A stretch of 64,000 nt of DNA from Apiospora phragmitis (lineage: Eukaryota; Ascomycota; Sordariomycetes; Amphisphaeriales; Apiosporaceae), in contig JAQQWL010000009.1 in the NCBI GenBank assembly GCA_038363925.1, positions 1,860,001 to 1,924,000 on the forward strand, read 5' to 3'. The notes under the pieces were generated by a model. It was not told where the DNA came from. It was given only the letters and a program-made list of their open reading frames with translations, and ran no database searches. Position numbers and translations under genes: made by a program. Below, in pieces: positions 47,114 through 59,993 of this stretch. Every line of letters begins with the position of its first letter. The stretch's first letter is position 1.

Positions 47114-48050
47114 ATGTACTAAATAATCTTCCAGAATATCGGGAAATCAGTTTGTAGCTTACTATGCCTAATAATGACTATCCCAATGATCACGTTATAT
47201 ATCCCTCTGTTTGGATGGTCCCGGCCTTGGGCTTACTTTTAACATCGGAACCTTGTCACGAGCGAATTTATATATACAGAAGATGAAACATTCTCTGGTG
47301 GCGCAGGTTTTTCATTCTTGACGGCGAAATGCCCTATCATGGGATTATAGGATTCTGGCGTTCGGGTTGTGAGCGAGTGGGCTTTCACGGGCAAATTATG
47401 CAATATGTGAAGCAAGCAGTTTTGCGGTGCACTTGCCTTGTATTCCTAACCAGGTGTAGGCAGGACAAAGTATGATCTGGCGTCCTGGTTTCCCCAACCC
47501 GAAACGTACCTAATCAGATGAGCTTTCGCCTCGTGTATCATACAAAATGCATTCTGTATTCCAACAGGTTTCCATTTTACGCAGCAGTTTGCTCTGGCTT
47601 GCGAGTTTGATCGGCTGCGCCCGGCACAGCCTGAAAGTCAAGAAGCAGGGCATTCTTCTTATTCCCCCCTGCTCACGTTTACGGTTAGCGAATGGCGGGT
47701 GGCTCAGTTTCCTGTGACATGCTGGTTTCCCTCCTTGATTGGGCGAGGCAAACCTGCAGACACACCAACTGCAGCAACTCACGGGAATCACATGGCTGTG
47801 TTGTAGTGAACGACAACGCCACATCGCTCAGCTGGAAGTCCTGCTTGTCTCACCCGGCAGTTTTTTCACTTTGCGGTCATACAAGCTTCGACATATTTCC
47901 GCGTGCTCTTTCACAGCGACATTCGATTGTGATGCTATATCGAGGCGTATCACGGAGTCGTCAATTGAATCAGGATATAGTAAGGGGATTGCTGCTCTCT
48001 TGATTTGTAGCCTTCAAACAATCCGCCATCAGCGCTTTCGCGGTTATGTC
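47114..48050. other. Intergenic between CHAT and NLR genes
   Basis: About 0.9 kb with no conserved coding. It separates the two genes and should hold the NLR promoter. An upstream in-frame extension of the NLR reading frame exists but has no protein-like features. Confidence 0.4.
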
Positions 48051-51000
48051 ATGCTCATGGCACCTGAGCCACGACCTAACTCGGTTGGATTCTTGCAAAG
48101 AGCAAGATCCATCTTGAAGAATGATCTGGCAAACGCAGCGCGAGTCGACGACAAGTTGACAGTAATTCATAACCCCTTGGATGCAGAGGTGTCATTCATT
48201 GAGTAAGAGCACATTGGACAGTGGATTCTCAACATGGCTATCTGATCACTGACCTGCACTACAGTGTCGTCGCGGTTCATGGATTAGCCCGAGGGTTCAA
48301 AACATGGACATGGGGCACTGGGACGCTACGGCGGCAGAACTGGCTCGAAGCAGGGCTAGCCCAAGATGAATGCGGGAAAGGAATACGCATACTCACATAC
48401 TCATATGATCCGGACATCTTTGAATCGCATACCCATATTCGCCAGGTTCTCTACAGCAGGGCGCATAGTCTGGTACAAGCCATTGCCGAGTATCGTCGCC
48501 GGTCGGAGACGCCTACCGATAGGCCTATCGTCTTCATCGCCCACAGTCTAGGGGGGCTGATCGTGAAAAGGGCACTCATCTTCTCCAGCGAGTCACCTGA
48601 CCTGGATCTGCGGTCGATCGAGTTGTTGACAGGAGGAGTCGTTTTCTTTGGCACGCCCAATGATGATACAGAGCCTAAGTCCCTGGCAGAAATTATTAAA
48701 AAGGTCTCCTGGCTTGGTGCTGGTCATGACACATGGATGAATCGCTCGGGCTCTGCACTGGAGAATGACGTAAAGTGGCTTGACAACGAACTGGAAGCCT
48801 ATAAACCTATCCGGTCTGAGATTCGGGTTCTCGAAGTGTATGAAGGCAAGCAGACTTCATTCAGAGGGGTCAAAGATATAGTAAGTCTTTCAGCTTGGTA
48901 TGATATACAGAACGTTGAGCTGAATATAGGTAGGTTGTGGGTGAGCCGCCATCCTTCTACTCAGGAAGCGATGTAAGCAGGCTCGTACTTGAGAGGAAGC
49001 ACACTGGTCTGGTGAAGTTTGATGGTGAAAATGATCCGTGTTATAGAAGGTTCATGGGCAGGTTCAGAACTGTCTTGAACGACGCAAGGGACAAGACGAC
49101 CAAGAAGCTTAGGAGACAGCAGTCTCTAAAGTTGATGCTTGGTGCGCGCACTCAACCCACTCTATCTGGATATGTCTAACTCTGATACAGGAGGTGAAAA
49201 CATAGCTTACCTGCAGACCGACTTCAGGGTCCCCTCGAGCATCCCTGAAAGCAGTGCCCAGATTGACATTCGCTCGGGGCTCACCAGCAACCTCAGAAAT
49301 CTACTGCAAGAACAACGCAAAGACACCGATTTCAACATAGTCACACTATTCGGTCCTCAAGGCGTGGGTAAGACCACACTCGCTCGCAATTACTGCGAAA
49401 GTATCGAGGACTCGGTGTGCTTTTGCTTTTGGATTGATGCGGAGAGTCGCGAGACTGTGATCACCGGATACTTGCAACTTTTGAAGACTATTGTCAATTA
49501 CTATGCTGAGAAATATTTCTCCAAGAAACTGCCTAACCCACGCGATGCTCGAGCGCGAGTCGAAAAAGACCTAGGTATTCGCAATATCGAGGAGATGCTC
49601 GAGGTGGGGAGCATGAAACGCCTCGAGCCTGTCGATGTACAGTCAGCTATCAAAGGCGCCAAGGACTGGTTGCTGAGACAAGACAACAACTGGCTTCTAG
49701 TGTTTGACAACGTTCGCCCAGAATACAATTTCTTGGAATTCCTTCCCCTGTCACGACATGGCCAGATGATTCTTATATCGGAGGATCGGAGCTACTGCCC
49801 ATGGGGAAGGACTATAGAAGTGCCTCAATGGGCAGAGAATGATGTGATTGAGTTGTTCCAGAAACTCAGCGGGGGTTGGTGCTCTGACGACGAGAAGACA
49901 GGTCAGTTGCTTTTCCATTCTCGCCTGCATTCGTCTAATCTCAGTGCCGTAGAGAACCTCTTCAAGGACATTGTCAAGTCACTCGGGTCCCAGCCGCTGG
50001 CTATATCTTGTGCAGCCACCTACGTTAAAGGCCGCGCAGAAACGCCAGAGCAGTTCCTCACTTTACTGCGAAATCCAGACTCTTTCCTCGATGGGCTATC
50101 ACATGGCCCACCTCTTGCAGCCGGCCTACTACAAGTCTGCTCGGTTCTATCATCGCATGCACTGCCATTCGGGTTCATCGAGAAGATCACACAGGAGCTA
50201 AGCCATCTTGATGAACGCCGAGATAGTTGGGGTAAGATCTGTCTCACGTACTTCTGTATGATTAACTTACTCACATTACAACAGCCTCCCTTGGAAATCA
50301 CACAGAGAAGCTCAGGCCGGTCCTGAAAGACTTGGAAAACAACAACGTACTTCTTCGCGTCCCAAAGGGTAGCTCCTGGTCCGGTACGCCGTCGACGGGC
50401 GATATGGCGAGCTCTGTCGACCAATTCCTACTCCAGGAGGGTGCAAGAAGCTGGATACAGAATACCTGGATGACAAATAAAGACCGGAAAGTTCGCAGCA
50501 CCTGGATGGCCACCTTTTGTTGCGTCCGGCTCATTCGTCTCCAAGACGCCAATTTGGGTCTGCAGGAGGTTCAGGCCGCCGAACGGCAGATCCTGCCGCA
50601 TGCCAAAGCATGTTTCGACCTTTCTGGCCTCCTGCAAAGCGACTCTGAGAAGTACGCCGAGATAGAGTGGCATGTTCTTGGTGGGCTCTTCATGAGGCAT
50701 GGAGTTGGTGTCGCGGCGACAAAATGCTTCAGGCTGGCACTGGAGAGTCCCAAGGAAATGACTCCTTTGGAGAAAGCAGAAACACTAATGGCTCTTTCTT
50801 CATTATACCAACTGAACGGCGACTTGGATAAATCTCGATTGATGCTTGGTCAAATTGAAATCGCCGAGGTGTCACGCGAAGACAGCCGATTAGGGAGGAC
50901 AGTCACACTAGCCAAAGCATTGGGGGAGGCGGCTGAAGGAGATTCTGAAACTATCAAAAAGCAGTTACTGAATCTCGACGAGGACCAGGAGAAGGACCTG

Positions 51001-51714
51001 GGGGCCATGGATGGAAGAACCATTTTCACTGTGCACAGATTTGCGGCCACGATGAAGAATTTAGACCAGCTAGACGACTCACAGGCGCTCTACAGGCGAG
51101 CCCACCTCTCGTACTCGAAGCTCCTGGGGGACAACAACGCCTTAACGCTCGACGCGGCGGAGGAGCTAGCCCAGATCCTACAGCTCCGGGGCGCCTTTAC
51201 ACAGGCCGAAGAGCTCTTCTTATCCACGGTGCGAGTGAAGCAGGCGACGCTAGGCCCGGCACACCCGAGCACGGCCATCTCGCAGGCAAAGTACGCGGCG
51301 CTCCTGGACGGCAAGGGCGACTTCGAGAAGGCCGAGACCCTGTACCGCGACGCGTTCACTACCATGCGTGCCGCGCTGGGCACCTCCCACCCCATCTACC
51401 TCGCGACGCGCGAGAACCACGCGCTCAGCTACCGGCGGCGCGCGCACCAGCGGCCCGTCAAGGTGAAGGTGGCAGCGACGGCGCCGTCATCGCTTTCGGA
51501 GGAGGAGCAGCGCGAGAAGGCGCTGGAGCGGGCCGAGAAGATCTTCGACGAGGTCATCGAGGCCAAACTGGGCAACACGGCGCTGTACTCGGAGGAGGAC
51601 GTTCAGTCCACCCGCCTAAAGCTCGCCAAGATGTACGAAAGCGAGGAATTCTTTCTGCAGCGTACGAGACAGAAGAGACTGCCGTTCCGGAGGGAGTCAA
51701 GTGGGTTGTGGTAG
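48051..51714 (+). CDS. NLR-like protein: alpha/beta hydrolase, NB-ARC, TPR
   Basis: A three-part STAND receptor. The N-terminal effector is a lipase-like alpha/beta hydrolase: VVAVHGLARGFKTWTWG, nucleophile elbow AHSLGG (Ser codon about 48545), and GGVVFFGTPNDD. The switch is an NB-ARC domain with P-loop GPQGVGKTTLARNY, the Walker B-like LLVFDNVRPEYN, sensor LISEDR, and SQPLAISCAATYV. The C-terminal sensor region is helical with tetratricopeptide repeats, clearest in QALYRRAHLSYSKLLGDNN, AEELFLSTVRVKQATLGP and AETLYRDAFTTMRAALGT. Introns: 48203-48264, about 48884-48933, 49142-49190, 50232-50284; all keep the frame. The ORF runs without a frame break, unusual for this window. Start at 48051 (or 48057) is the best ATG. 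The architecture matches fungal incompatibility/immune receptors. Confidence 0.85.
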
Positions 51715-51994
51715 TTTGTTTGAGTAGTCTGTCGGTATAAGGTTGATTGTGGTAAGGAATCGCAACGAAACCTCCTCTTCGCCACCCTACGATCCTCCTG
51801 GCATCCGAACACGGCAGACTATCCTTATCGTGTACTCATATCTCAAGTTGGACACGCCAGAACAGTTCAGCCTTCACGCAAGATCCGATCCAGTATTAGC
51901 TAGGGTTGTAGATTCATCATAAACTACATGTATGCACCCGTAGCCTCGGAGACACAAGACAACACAGCAAGTTTATCTAGAATCCATTATCATC

Positions 51995-52919
51995 TTACTT
52001 CGTTTCAGCCAACTTGACGATCCAATCAATGACAAGCTCCGGGTGGCTGAGTGGAGGGCAGTGATCACTGTCAATCCTTGTAATGTCGACCTTCTTGCCC
52101 GTTTCTCGTTCAATCATGTCGATTCCATTTTGCTGGATGAATGGTGGAATAGTATGATCTCCTTCGCAGAACAGGTAGGACACAGGCACATCTTTATACC
52201 CAGAATACGTCAGGGGAGAGGCACAGCTTGCTCCCGAGTGCTTCACCAGCCTACCAGCCCATAATTTTCCTTTCTCCAGTGGAAATTCTGTGAACGACCG
52301 CTCAGCTAACTTGGTGAGACCTGTATGAGAGATCCAGCCGTTTTTCTGGATCATTGGTGATTAGTTTGCACCAACCACCCGAGGGAAAAGGGTTGTTCGG
52401 GGCCAATGAAATGGATGTCAAAAAGGGCATAGCTAGGATCGACAAGGCAATAGTAAAAGGGGTACGAAGAGGAGAGAACGAACATCGACTTCATTTGAAA
52501 TCTGGCTTTCTACAGGCAGAGCGGCCAATATGCTGACAGGGGGGCTGACCCAATGCAGGAATCAGAGAGGTCGTATAGGCGATCCTTACGATCCCCCCAT
52601 CAAGCCCCTGCTCCTGGCGACTGGCCTTGCTCAATCCGCGCACGCTCTCGGTGGCCGGTGCTCCCCCGTACGAATGAGTCACGAGGGTGACGTCGTGGCC
52701 GGCGTCGGCCAGGCTGGCGACGTGCCTGGCGATGAAGACAGAATCATCCTGTAGGGTCGGTGGCGGCCCCGGCTTGGCTTCGCGGCTTTCCAGACCGACG
52801 CTGGGCAGATGCAGGGCCTGGATATCGATGCCATATTTCGTGACGGCATCGACGACAGGCTGGTAGAACTTTGGGAGCGCGGAGGCTCCTCGGATTATGA
52901 GAATGGAAGGCGCCCCCAT
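51995..52919 (-). CDS. Alpha/beta hydrolase (esterase-like)
   Basis: A single-domain alpha/beta hydrolase of the type common in fungal secondary metabolism and detoxification. Start at 52919 gives MGAPSILIIRGASALPKFY. The nucleophile elbow is THSYGG, and the His loop is near the end (DSDHCPPLSHPELVIDWI). Two exons (52919-52484 and 52345-51995, GTTCGT...CAG) join EVD to KNGWISH in frame. A six-base C run (52539-52544 on the plus strand, as G) is one base too long and breaks exon 1 after ALGQP. Total length is about 260 residues. The substrate is unknown. It lies just downstream of the NLR gene on the opposite strand, but I see no reason to link them. Confidence 0.82.
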
Positions 52920-55069
52920 TTTTGACAATTTGAGAGTCTATAGCGATATTCGGTATGCACAGGAGAACAGTGACTGAACAGTAGCCAGTGGTGCGCATTC
53001 TATTCTCTTAAGTGGAAGAATTTAGTGGAATAGGTATGCAAAAATATGGATCTACAAGGTGAAGTTGCAGGTTAACTGGGCCCAACTACTGATGGCTATT
53101 GGTCAGTTGGTTCCGTCCTCTTCATCCCTGGCTTCACGTAGACCAGAGAGAGGGGTAGTAGTTAGGAAGACTTTAGAAGCCATGGATCACAGTCCAAAGC
53201 GGCGCCGGCAGTGGGCTGGGCAAATACTGGCAAATCGGAAGTATATCCAGTGGTCTCGACCATGAAGACGCAGCCGACTAGCAGAGATATACCACAACTA
53301 AGGCGTTGAGCACTGGGCATAGTAAGTACTCATGAGATATAGACCGCGTCTGGTTGTTGTTTAACTGATATTTGAACTAACAGATAGCAACCCCCTTTTT
53401 CTAACGGCGCCTATGGAGCATCGAAGGCCATGTTGTACTGGTATACAAAGAGGATGAAAACCTAGGGGGGGATCCGTTCCTTCTTTAACACCGGTATGGG
53501 CAGTAGCTTAGCTACACTTCTCGGGCTTCCTCGAGCTCCTGGCAACCTGGATGAGACTTGTGTTGGGCGGGTCGCTAAGTAATAGCGAAGAAAACCCACG
53601 GAGGGAAGTTTATAAGCTATAAGGGAGAGGTATTGACCGGGTAGATCTCCTACTGTGTGTTTCTTTGTCGGACGCGGGCAGTTGGCTGTGCGGTGGCCAT
53701 GTCGGACGCTGTGAGAAGACGACGGACTAAGCTGGATTTCAGCTATACACGGATAAAAATCCCATAGTTGGCTTCCAAGGAATGACTATGGCTTCATTGG
53801 GGAAAATAAAAGATCAGGCAGCATCATTCAAGACAATAATTGAGCGAGGTGTTTTGGGGGAGTGAAGGGGGGTCACTTCAACTACCATTTTGCTCCCAAT
53901 CTTTTCTCGACTTCAGAGCGGAAAGGGGTACACGAGACAGCGATGACCAGCCGGTTAGCCGAAGCTGCCATATATTTCGCTTGCTATTAGCCAACGGAAC
54001 TCGCCCGTCATGGAGGTGAAGAAGATTCACCACATCGTCTCTGCCTCACCGCACGGCACGCCAGCGTATGCGCTGTAACCTCTTCGAAGTCAACGAGGTG
54101 CCTAGATTCGTATCCCATCCATCGCAAGAATTTACATTCACACTTCCGGCCCAATGAACTGTCGCTACACCAGTTAGCTCGCAACATTATTGCTTTTGGC
54201 CTATTGTGAGGCTGATATGTTGCCACCCGCCGTCCTTCCAGCTCCGGCGCCATGGGCTGCCATGGTGCATCACCCGACAATCACGCACACCGGAATCCGG
54301 GACTCTCACTATTCCCAAATGGAACGATCGGTGGGCAGGCGGGGCTCTCTCAGGATAGTAATTCGGAGGCACACACGCACGTTCCTCCGTGGCCAAGCCG
54401 TTGCCAAGCCGAAGCCAAGATGGCCGAGGGGGGACAAAGGGACCCGAGCTTTAGATTAACCGTTGGCGAGATCCTGGAACTCTCCGTCGCCCGCAGTGTC
54501 AACCGCCCTTTCCTCTTCTAATTTTAGGAAGGTCGAAGGTCTGGAACAAACAAATCTGGACCTGCGTTCTACCTATGTGCACGAGACCGCCACCTGCACC
54601 CCAGCCTTGGACATGGCGCTCTTTTACGAGAGAGGACCTGACCCAACAACAATAACATGCGAAAGAGCGCGGGATGATGGAATGGAGCGTGCCGTGATGT
54701 GGCCCCTTGCGCACCCCTCTCATGTATCGCCGCGGGTCAGATCCTGTCCTGCTAACTCAAGTGAGGAAATTCCTCCAATGAGACGGGCACGGATCCAGCT
54801 TGGCGCACCACGATAACCCGACGATGGTTTCCTGTCGTTCGAAGGTTCCTTTAGACCTTTAGGGGCACACAAATGGTATGGCTGATTTGCCACTCCGGTT
54901 TGCCGAAATTTGCGGAGATCAGTAATTCTTGGTCGGGAAAGACGAAGACCAGGGAGGTAAGGGGGACGACGAGTCAGGTATATATATCAAGCTGCATCCC
55001 TGGGCAGGGACGATCAGATTCTTGATCGAGCATCACAGCAAACAGCCATTCCAGCTCAGCTCTTTCACC
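52920..55069. other. 2.1 kb intergenic region
   Basis: No gene-like frame is convincing. The right third (54200-54850) has several frames of 70-117 codons with mixed composition and no motifs. The last 150 bases, with a TATATATA string near 54979-54986, would be the xylanase promoter, about 90 bases upstream of the ATG. Confidence 0.4.
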
Positions 55070-56322
<1,253 letters not shown>

Positions 56323-56634
56323 GAAAATGACTTGACGGGTCGTAGTAACTTCAGGATGACGTGGTCATGGACGTTGGGTGTGTCTTGGCAACGCTTTACA
56401 CGAGATACGTTTTTGTAGATACTTATTCAGTTCTTAACCAAACATTAAACATATTGCTATTCCATGAATCGCACTCACTGCATTGGTATTGATAGAGGGA
56501 ACGGTTTCGCCCTTCTAAGTAAACGTTGCCAATGCTTATGACATGGATCGGGGTTTACTTGATCTCGTACTGAGTCCTCTGTGTAATGCTGCCTTTATCC
56601 GTCTACTAATGTATCTCGCCTACTGGTTCCCCTG
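56323..56634. other. Convergent 3' flanks
   Basis: AT-rich DNA between the stops of the xylanase and the GST gene. Nothing else seen. Confidence 0.4.
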
Positions 56635-57444
56635 TTAGTCCTTTCTCTCCATATAAGGCTGGCATGCCTCATAAATGTCCTTGAAACCTGGATATTTGGC
56701 GATTCTCTCGAATACCCCCTCATCCACCGTCCTCGCGCATTGGAGCGACCCCGCGATGAAGAAGTCCGTGTAACTCGGCCGAGCGCCGAGCACGAAGGGC
56801 CCCTCCGCCTTGCGGGTCTGCAGGAGCCCGCCGAGGGCGCGCAGCTCCTCGTCCACGGCGTCCCAGCGCCGCTGCTCCTCATCGGTGCCCTCGCCGAGCA
56901 GGTCCTCGAGCGGGCGCCCGATCGAGGCCTCGCGCGTGCGGCGAAAATACTCCTGGGCGCGCGGCGGCAGGATCCGGACCTCGCGCGGCATCAGGGACTT
57001 GGTCAGGACCGGGCCGACGGCGGCGCGCGCCCGCGTGCCGATCTCGCTGCCCAGCTCTGATGTCAGCGGCACCGGCCGGTCCGGGTACGTGGACTCCAGG
57101 AACTGCGCGATCGGGATCGAGCCCATCAGGTGTGTGTCGGTCGGTGCGTGCTGGATGGCTGGGACCGTGTACTTGTGGCCGGTCTCGTTCGGGGCCAAGC
57201 CGCTAGAAAACATTGGTTACTAAACCAGGGAGGGCTCTGGCATTTGCGGTACAACGCGATTTGGGGGGGCTTTACAGCTCTTTCAGTGTGGGCTCTATGT
57301 CTGGGAACTCGAGAAAGACCGTTTTGTACGGTATTTGTTTGTAGTTCAGCATGAGGCGGGCGCACCAGACGACAGGCGAGAAGCAGACGTTCTTTGTGCA
57401 AGCCAGGTCGTACAGGACGATCTCGGAGTAGTTTGTGCGGTCAT
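56635..57444 (-). CDS. Glutathione S-transferase-like protein
   Basis: A GST of the fungal type with an N-terminal thioredoxin fold and helical C-terminal domain. Exon 1 carries NYSEIVLYDLACTKN, VVWCARLMLNYKQIPY and FLEFPDIEPTLKEL. A splice (GTAAAG...TAG, 57278-57205) continues as GLAPNETGHKYTVPAIQ. The cis-Pro VPAI and the following GSIPIAQFLESTYPDRPV are typical of the glutathione-binding region. The C-terminal helices contain PSYTDFFIAGSLQCAR. The first ATG (57444) is one base out of frame with the coding that follows, beside a CC, probably an error. About 240 residues. A role in detoxification is likely; substrates are unknown. Confidence 0.8.
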
Positions 57445-57728
57445 GTTGTAACGTGATTGTGCTTGTGAGATTGCTTACTGAACTGAACGTGCTGCTATCA
57501 GCAAGTGGGATGAGAGATGAGGAGGTGCTTGATTACTGTTATTAGGCAGCAGGCGGTTACACTAGATCCGGACTAACCGGCAGCTACAGCTAGTACCCCT
57601 TTTTTATTGGCCAAGTACCTGCTAGATCTTACCGATCAAACAAGATGTGCAAATATCAATGTACTGGCCAAACGGAATAGTAAGTCGAATAGAACCTTAT
57701 CATAACGAATTTTGACGGCACTGTAATA

Positions 57729-58693
57729 TCATTTCGTATTACTGCAAATTCCTCTTTCATAACCACCCACGAGGGCAACGAGAGTCTCCTCGAACCACCA
57801 CTTCCCCAACCACGCCAATCCAAATGGTATACCCGGCGCGACGGCAATGAGCCCCCTAGAGCCGGCGAGGATCGGAGTACCCGGCGGATACACTCCCAGC
57901 GGAACGGTGATGACGGGCAACCCCGGCGCCGAAGTCCACGTCGGCACGTACTCGGTCGGCATCACCAGCGCCGAGAGATTGTACCTGGCGATGAGACCGC
58001 TGACGCCCCCTCTTCTTCGTCCAGCCGCAGGCTCTTCCGCCACGCCGCTTCTACACGCGGGTCGCTGCCGTTGAAGCCCAGGGCCAGCGCGGCATCCACC
58101 CGGCCGTGTCGCGATCGGGGTATTCCTCCCGCCGCTCGCGCTGGGTGAATTCGCGCAGGTCGTCCAGCGTGTGGATGTCGTGCGGGTTGGACGTGAGCTG
58201 TGCGAAGTAGGCCGCGATATCGGACACAAAGTCCGCGCTCACAGTGATGCCTTCGTAGGTGGCCTTCATATATGCCTCGCGCATTTCGGGGCCGAAGTCG
58301 ATCGCGTCCACGATCTCAGCGTCCAGGCCCCGGGGGGTGTCCAGGGCCCCATCAAACTCTTGCAGGACGTAGCTCTCGTCGACGGGCGTTGCGATGTTGT
58401 CCTCCAGGAGGATCGGGACGCCGTGTAGGGGCCCGTGCGGCGCGCTCGGCGTCGAGGCGCGAGGCGATGGTTAGGGCGTCCGGGTTGGTTTCGAGGACAG
58501 CGTAGAGCTGGTCGTCGGTTGCCGCTATGCGCTGCAGGTAGCCCCTGACTAGTTCCTCACTGATAAAGCAGCCAGAGGTGAGATCGTGGATTAGGTCTTG
58601 TAGAGTTGCATTTTCTAGTGAGAGATGGGGGCAATGAAGAGATGCGGCTAATGCGTCGATGGGGGCGTATATGAACAATCGGCGTAACATCAT
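57729..58693 (-). pseudogene. Amidase-signature family relic, catalytic core missing
   Basis: The N-terminal part resembles fungal secreted amidases (NATLQDLIHDLTSGCFISEE, LYAVLETNPDAL) and reaches the conserved loop HGVPILL-x-DN. The family's catalytic Lys in that loop is replaced by Glu. The sequence then jumps to the late part of the fold (VSDIAAYFAQLTSNPHDI, YPDRDT) and ends with MPTEYVPTWTSAPGLPVITV and a final helix. The amidase signature with its Gly-Ser-Ser stretch and the two catalytic serines, normally about 75-130 residues after that Lys, is absent; roughly 170-250 residues are missing. Frame breaks near 58430, 58150 and 58000 also occur. It cannot hydrolyse amides as it stands. 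Confidence 0.75.
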
Positions 58694-59612
58694 CGTTATG
58701 TGCCCCTGGCTTATGATTTCTCTACCGACCTATAAAAGTCGAACATCTTTTGCTCTGGCCTGTTTGGATAAGAGACTCGGCATCAATCGAACAACAATTT
58801 GATCGACACATCCTTCTGATGAGTTGAATACGATCCCTAGTACAAGTAACCAGAGTAGATATGCGAGGTCTGCATATACCATACGTGATCACCGAGAGGC
58901 ATTGCAGAAGAAGTCAGGGTAGAAGAGACAAAAGAGATTTCTTGGTGCTACGAATATAGTTGGTGTACGTTCCTCTCATCACACACATCTTTCCAGATGC
59001 CGAACGAGTCCTGCCGGTAAAGCAAGACTCTCCTCCCAGAATGGGCTTCCCATCGCACGATTTGGTGCATCCGTGACCATGACTCCTGCTTTCTCCTTGA
59101 ACCTGCGCCGTTGCCGTACTATGGGTAATACTGTTGTTCCCTGTTCGGACTTCGAGTCGCAAATGTGCTGGGTATAAGCAAAAGCAGGACTGATGAACAT
59201 CCTATGTGTTCAAAGACTCCTGCGATTGCACGTGCACTGTTGGCGTGTACGCCAATTCGTCACGGTCGCGGGGACCGAATCGTTATAAGTCGGTTGAAGG
59301 CGACGATCCAAGTGGTTTGAATCGTCGTGACTTCGTCCTGTCATCGGTTGACATGCCAGTCAACTTTGTCGTCTCCGCGACAGACCAATAGAGATCTGAG
59401 ACGCCACGAGACTGAGATGGCGGAGCATCAGAGCTAAAGATGTAGGAGTTAACACCAGATCGCCCCGCAGAACTTTTGATGGAGTGACCGGAGTGAGCTT
59501 ACTCAAGGGGTCTCGAAAGAAACTCTCTAGTTTGCCAAGAGCCGATTTTGTTGGCTGAATCTGGAACAAGTTTGGGTCAGCGGCGATCCTTACAGACGGA
59601 CGGAGTTCGCAG
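58694..59612. other. Intergenic, no gene seen
   Basis: Short frames of no clear meaning on both strands. The minus frame at 59360-59659 may belong to the doubtful ORF that follows, but no splice makes it convincing. Confidence 0.35.
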
Positions 59613-59993
59613 CTACTGCCGCAGGAAGCTAGACTCGATAGACGTACCATTACCGACAACCAAACCCGGACTTTCGATGGGTTGCCGCGCTACCAAGGCT
59701 GCAGCATGGTGGCGGAGTGGTGTGTGGTGCGAAGGACGGTACCCAGCCGTATTGGCGGCGGATCCTCCAAGAAACCGTGCTGTTCCCGTTCCCGAAACCA
59801 AAGTAAGAGCGTCGGTGGCCGCGCTGCTCGCCAACGGGGCCACCGGGAAGAACAGAAACGCGTCGTGACCGTCGTTACATCCGAAAGAAACGCCGAAGAG
59901 CAGCAGGAGGAGACACAGGAGCCCCCATGGCGTCGTCGATGCCGGCGCTAGGATCTCCCCCGCTGGCTTCCTCGCCGTCGAGATGGATGCCAT
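59613..59993 (-). CDS. Doubtful small ORF with one hydrophobic segment
   Basis: A 126-codon frame beginning MASISTARKPAGEILAP, with a strongly hydrophobic stretch (WGLLCLLLLLFGVSFGC) that could be a signal anchor or membrane segment, then an Ala/Ser/Thr-rich part ending ESSFLRQ. No homologue is recognised, no intron is needed, and the composition is plausible. It could be a small secreted or membrane protein, or chance. Confidence 0.3.
   Translation of the reverse strand: MASISTARKPAGEILAPASTTPWGLLCLLLLLFGVSFGCNDGHDAFLFFPVAPLASSAATDALTLVSGTGTARFLGGSAANTAGYRPSHHTPLRHHAAALVARQPIESPGLVVGNGTSIESSFLRQ

Noticed and set aside
45026..51714. CHAT and NB-ARC-TPR as one fused gene, as in some fungal NLRs
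   Set aside because: A stop at 47111-47113 after conserved-looking sequence and 0.9 kb without coding separate them; no intron of that size is seen elsewhere in the window.
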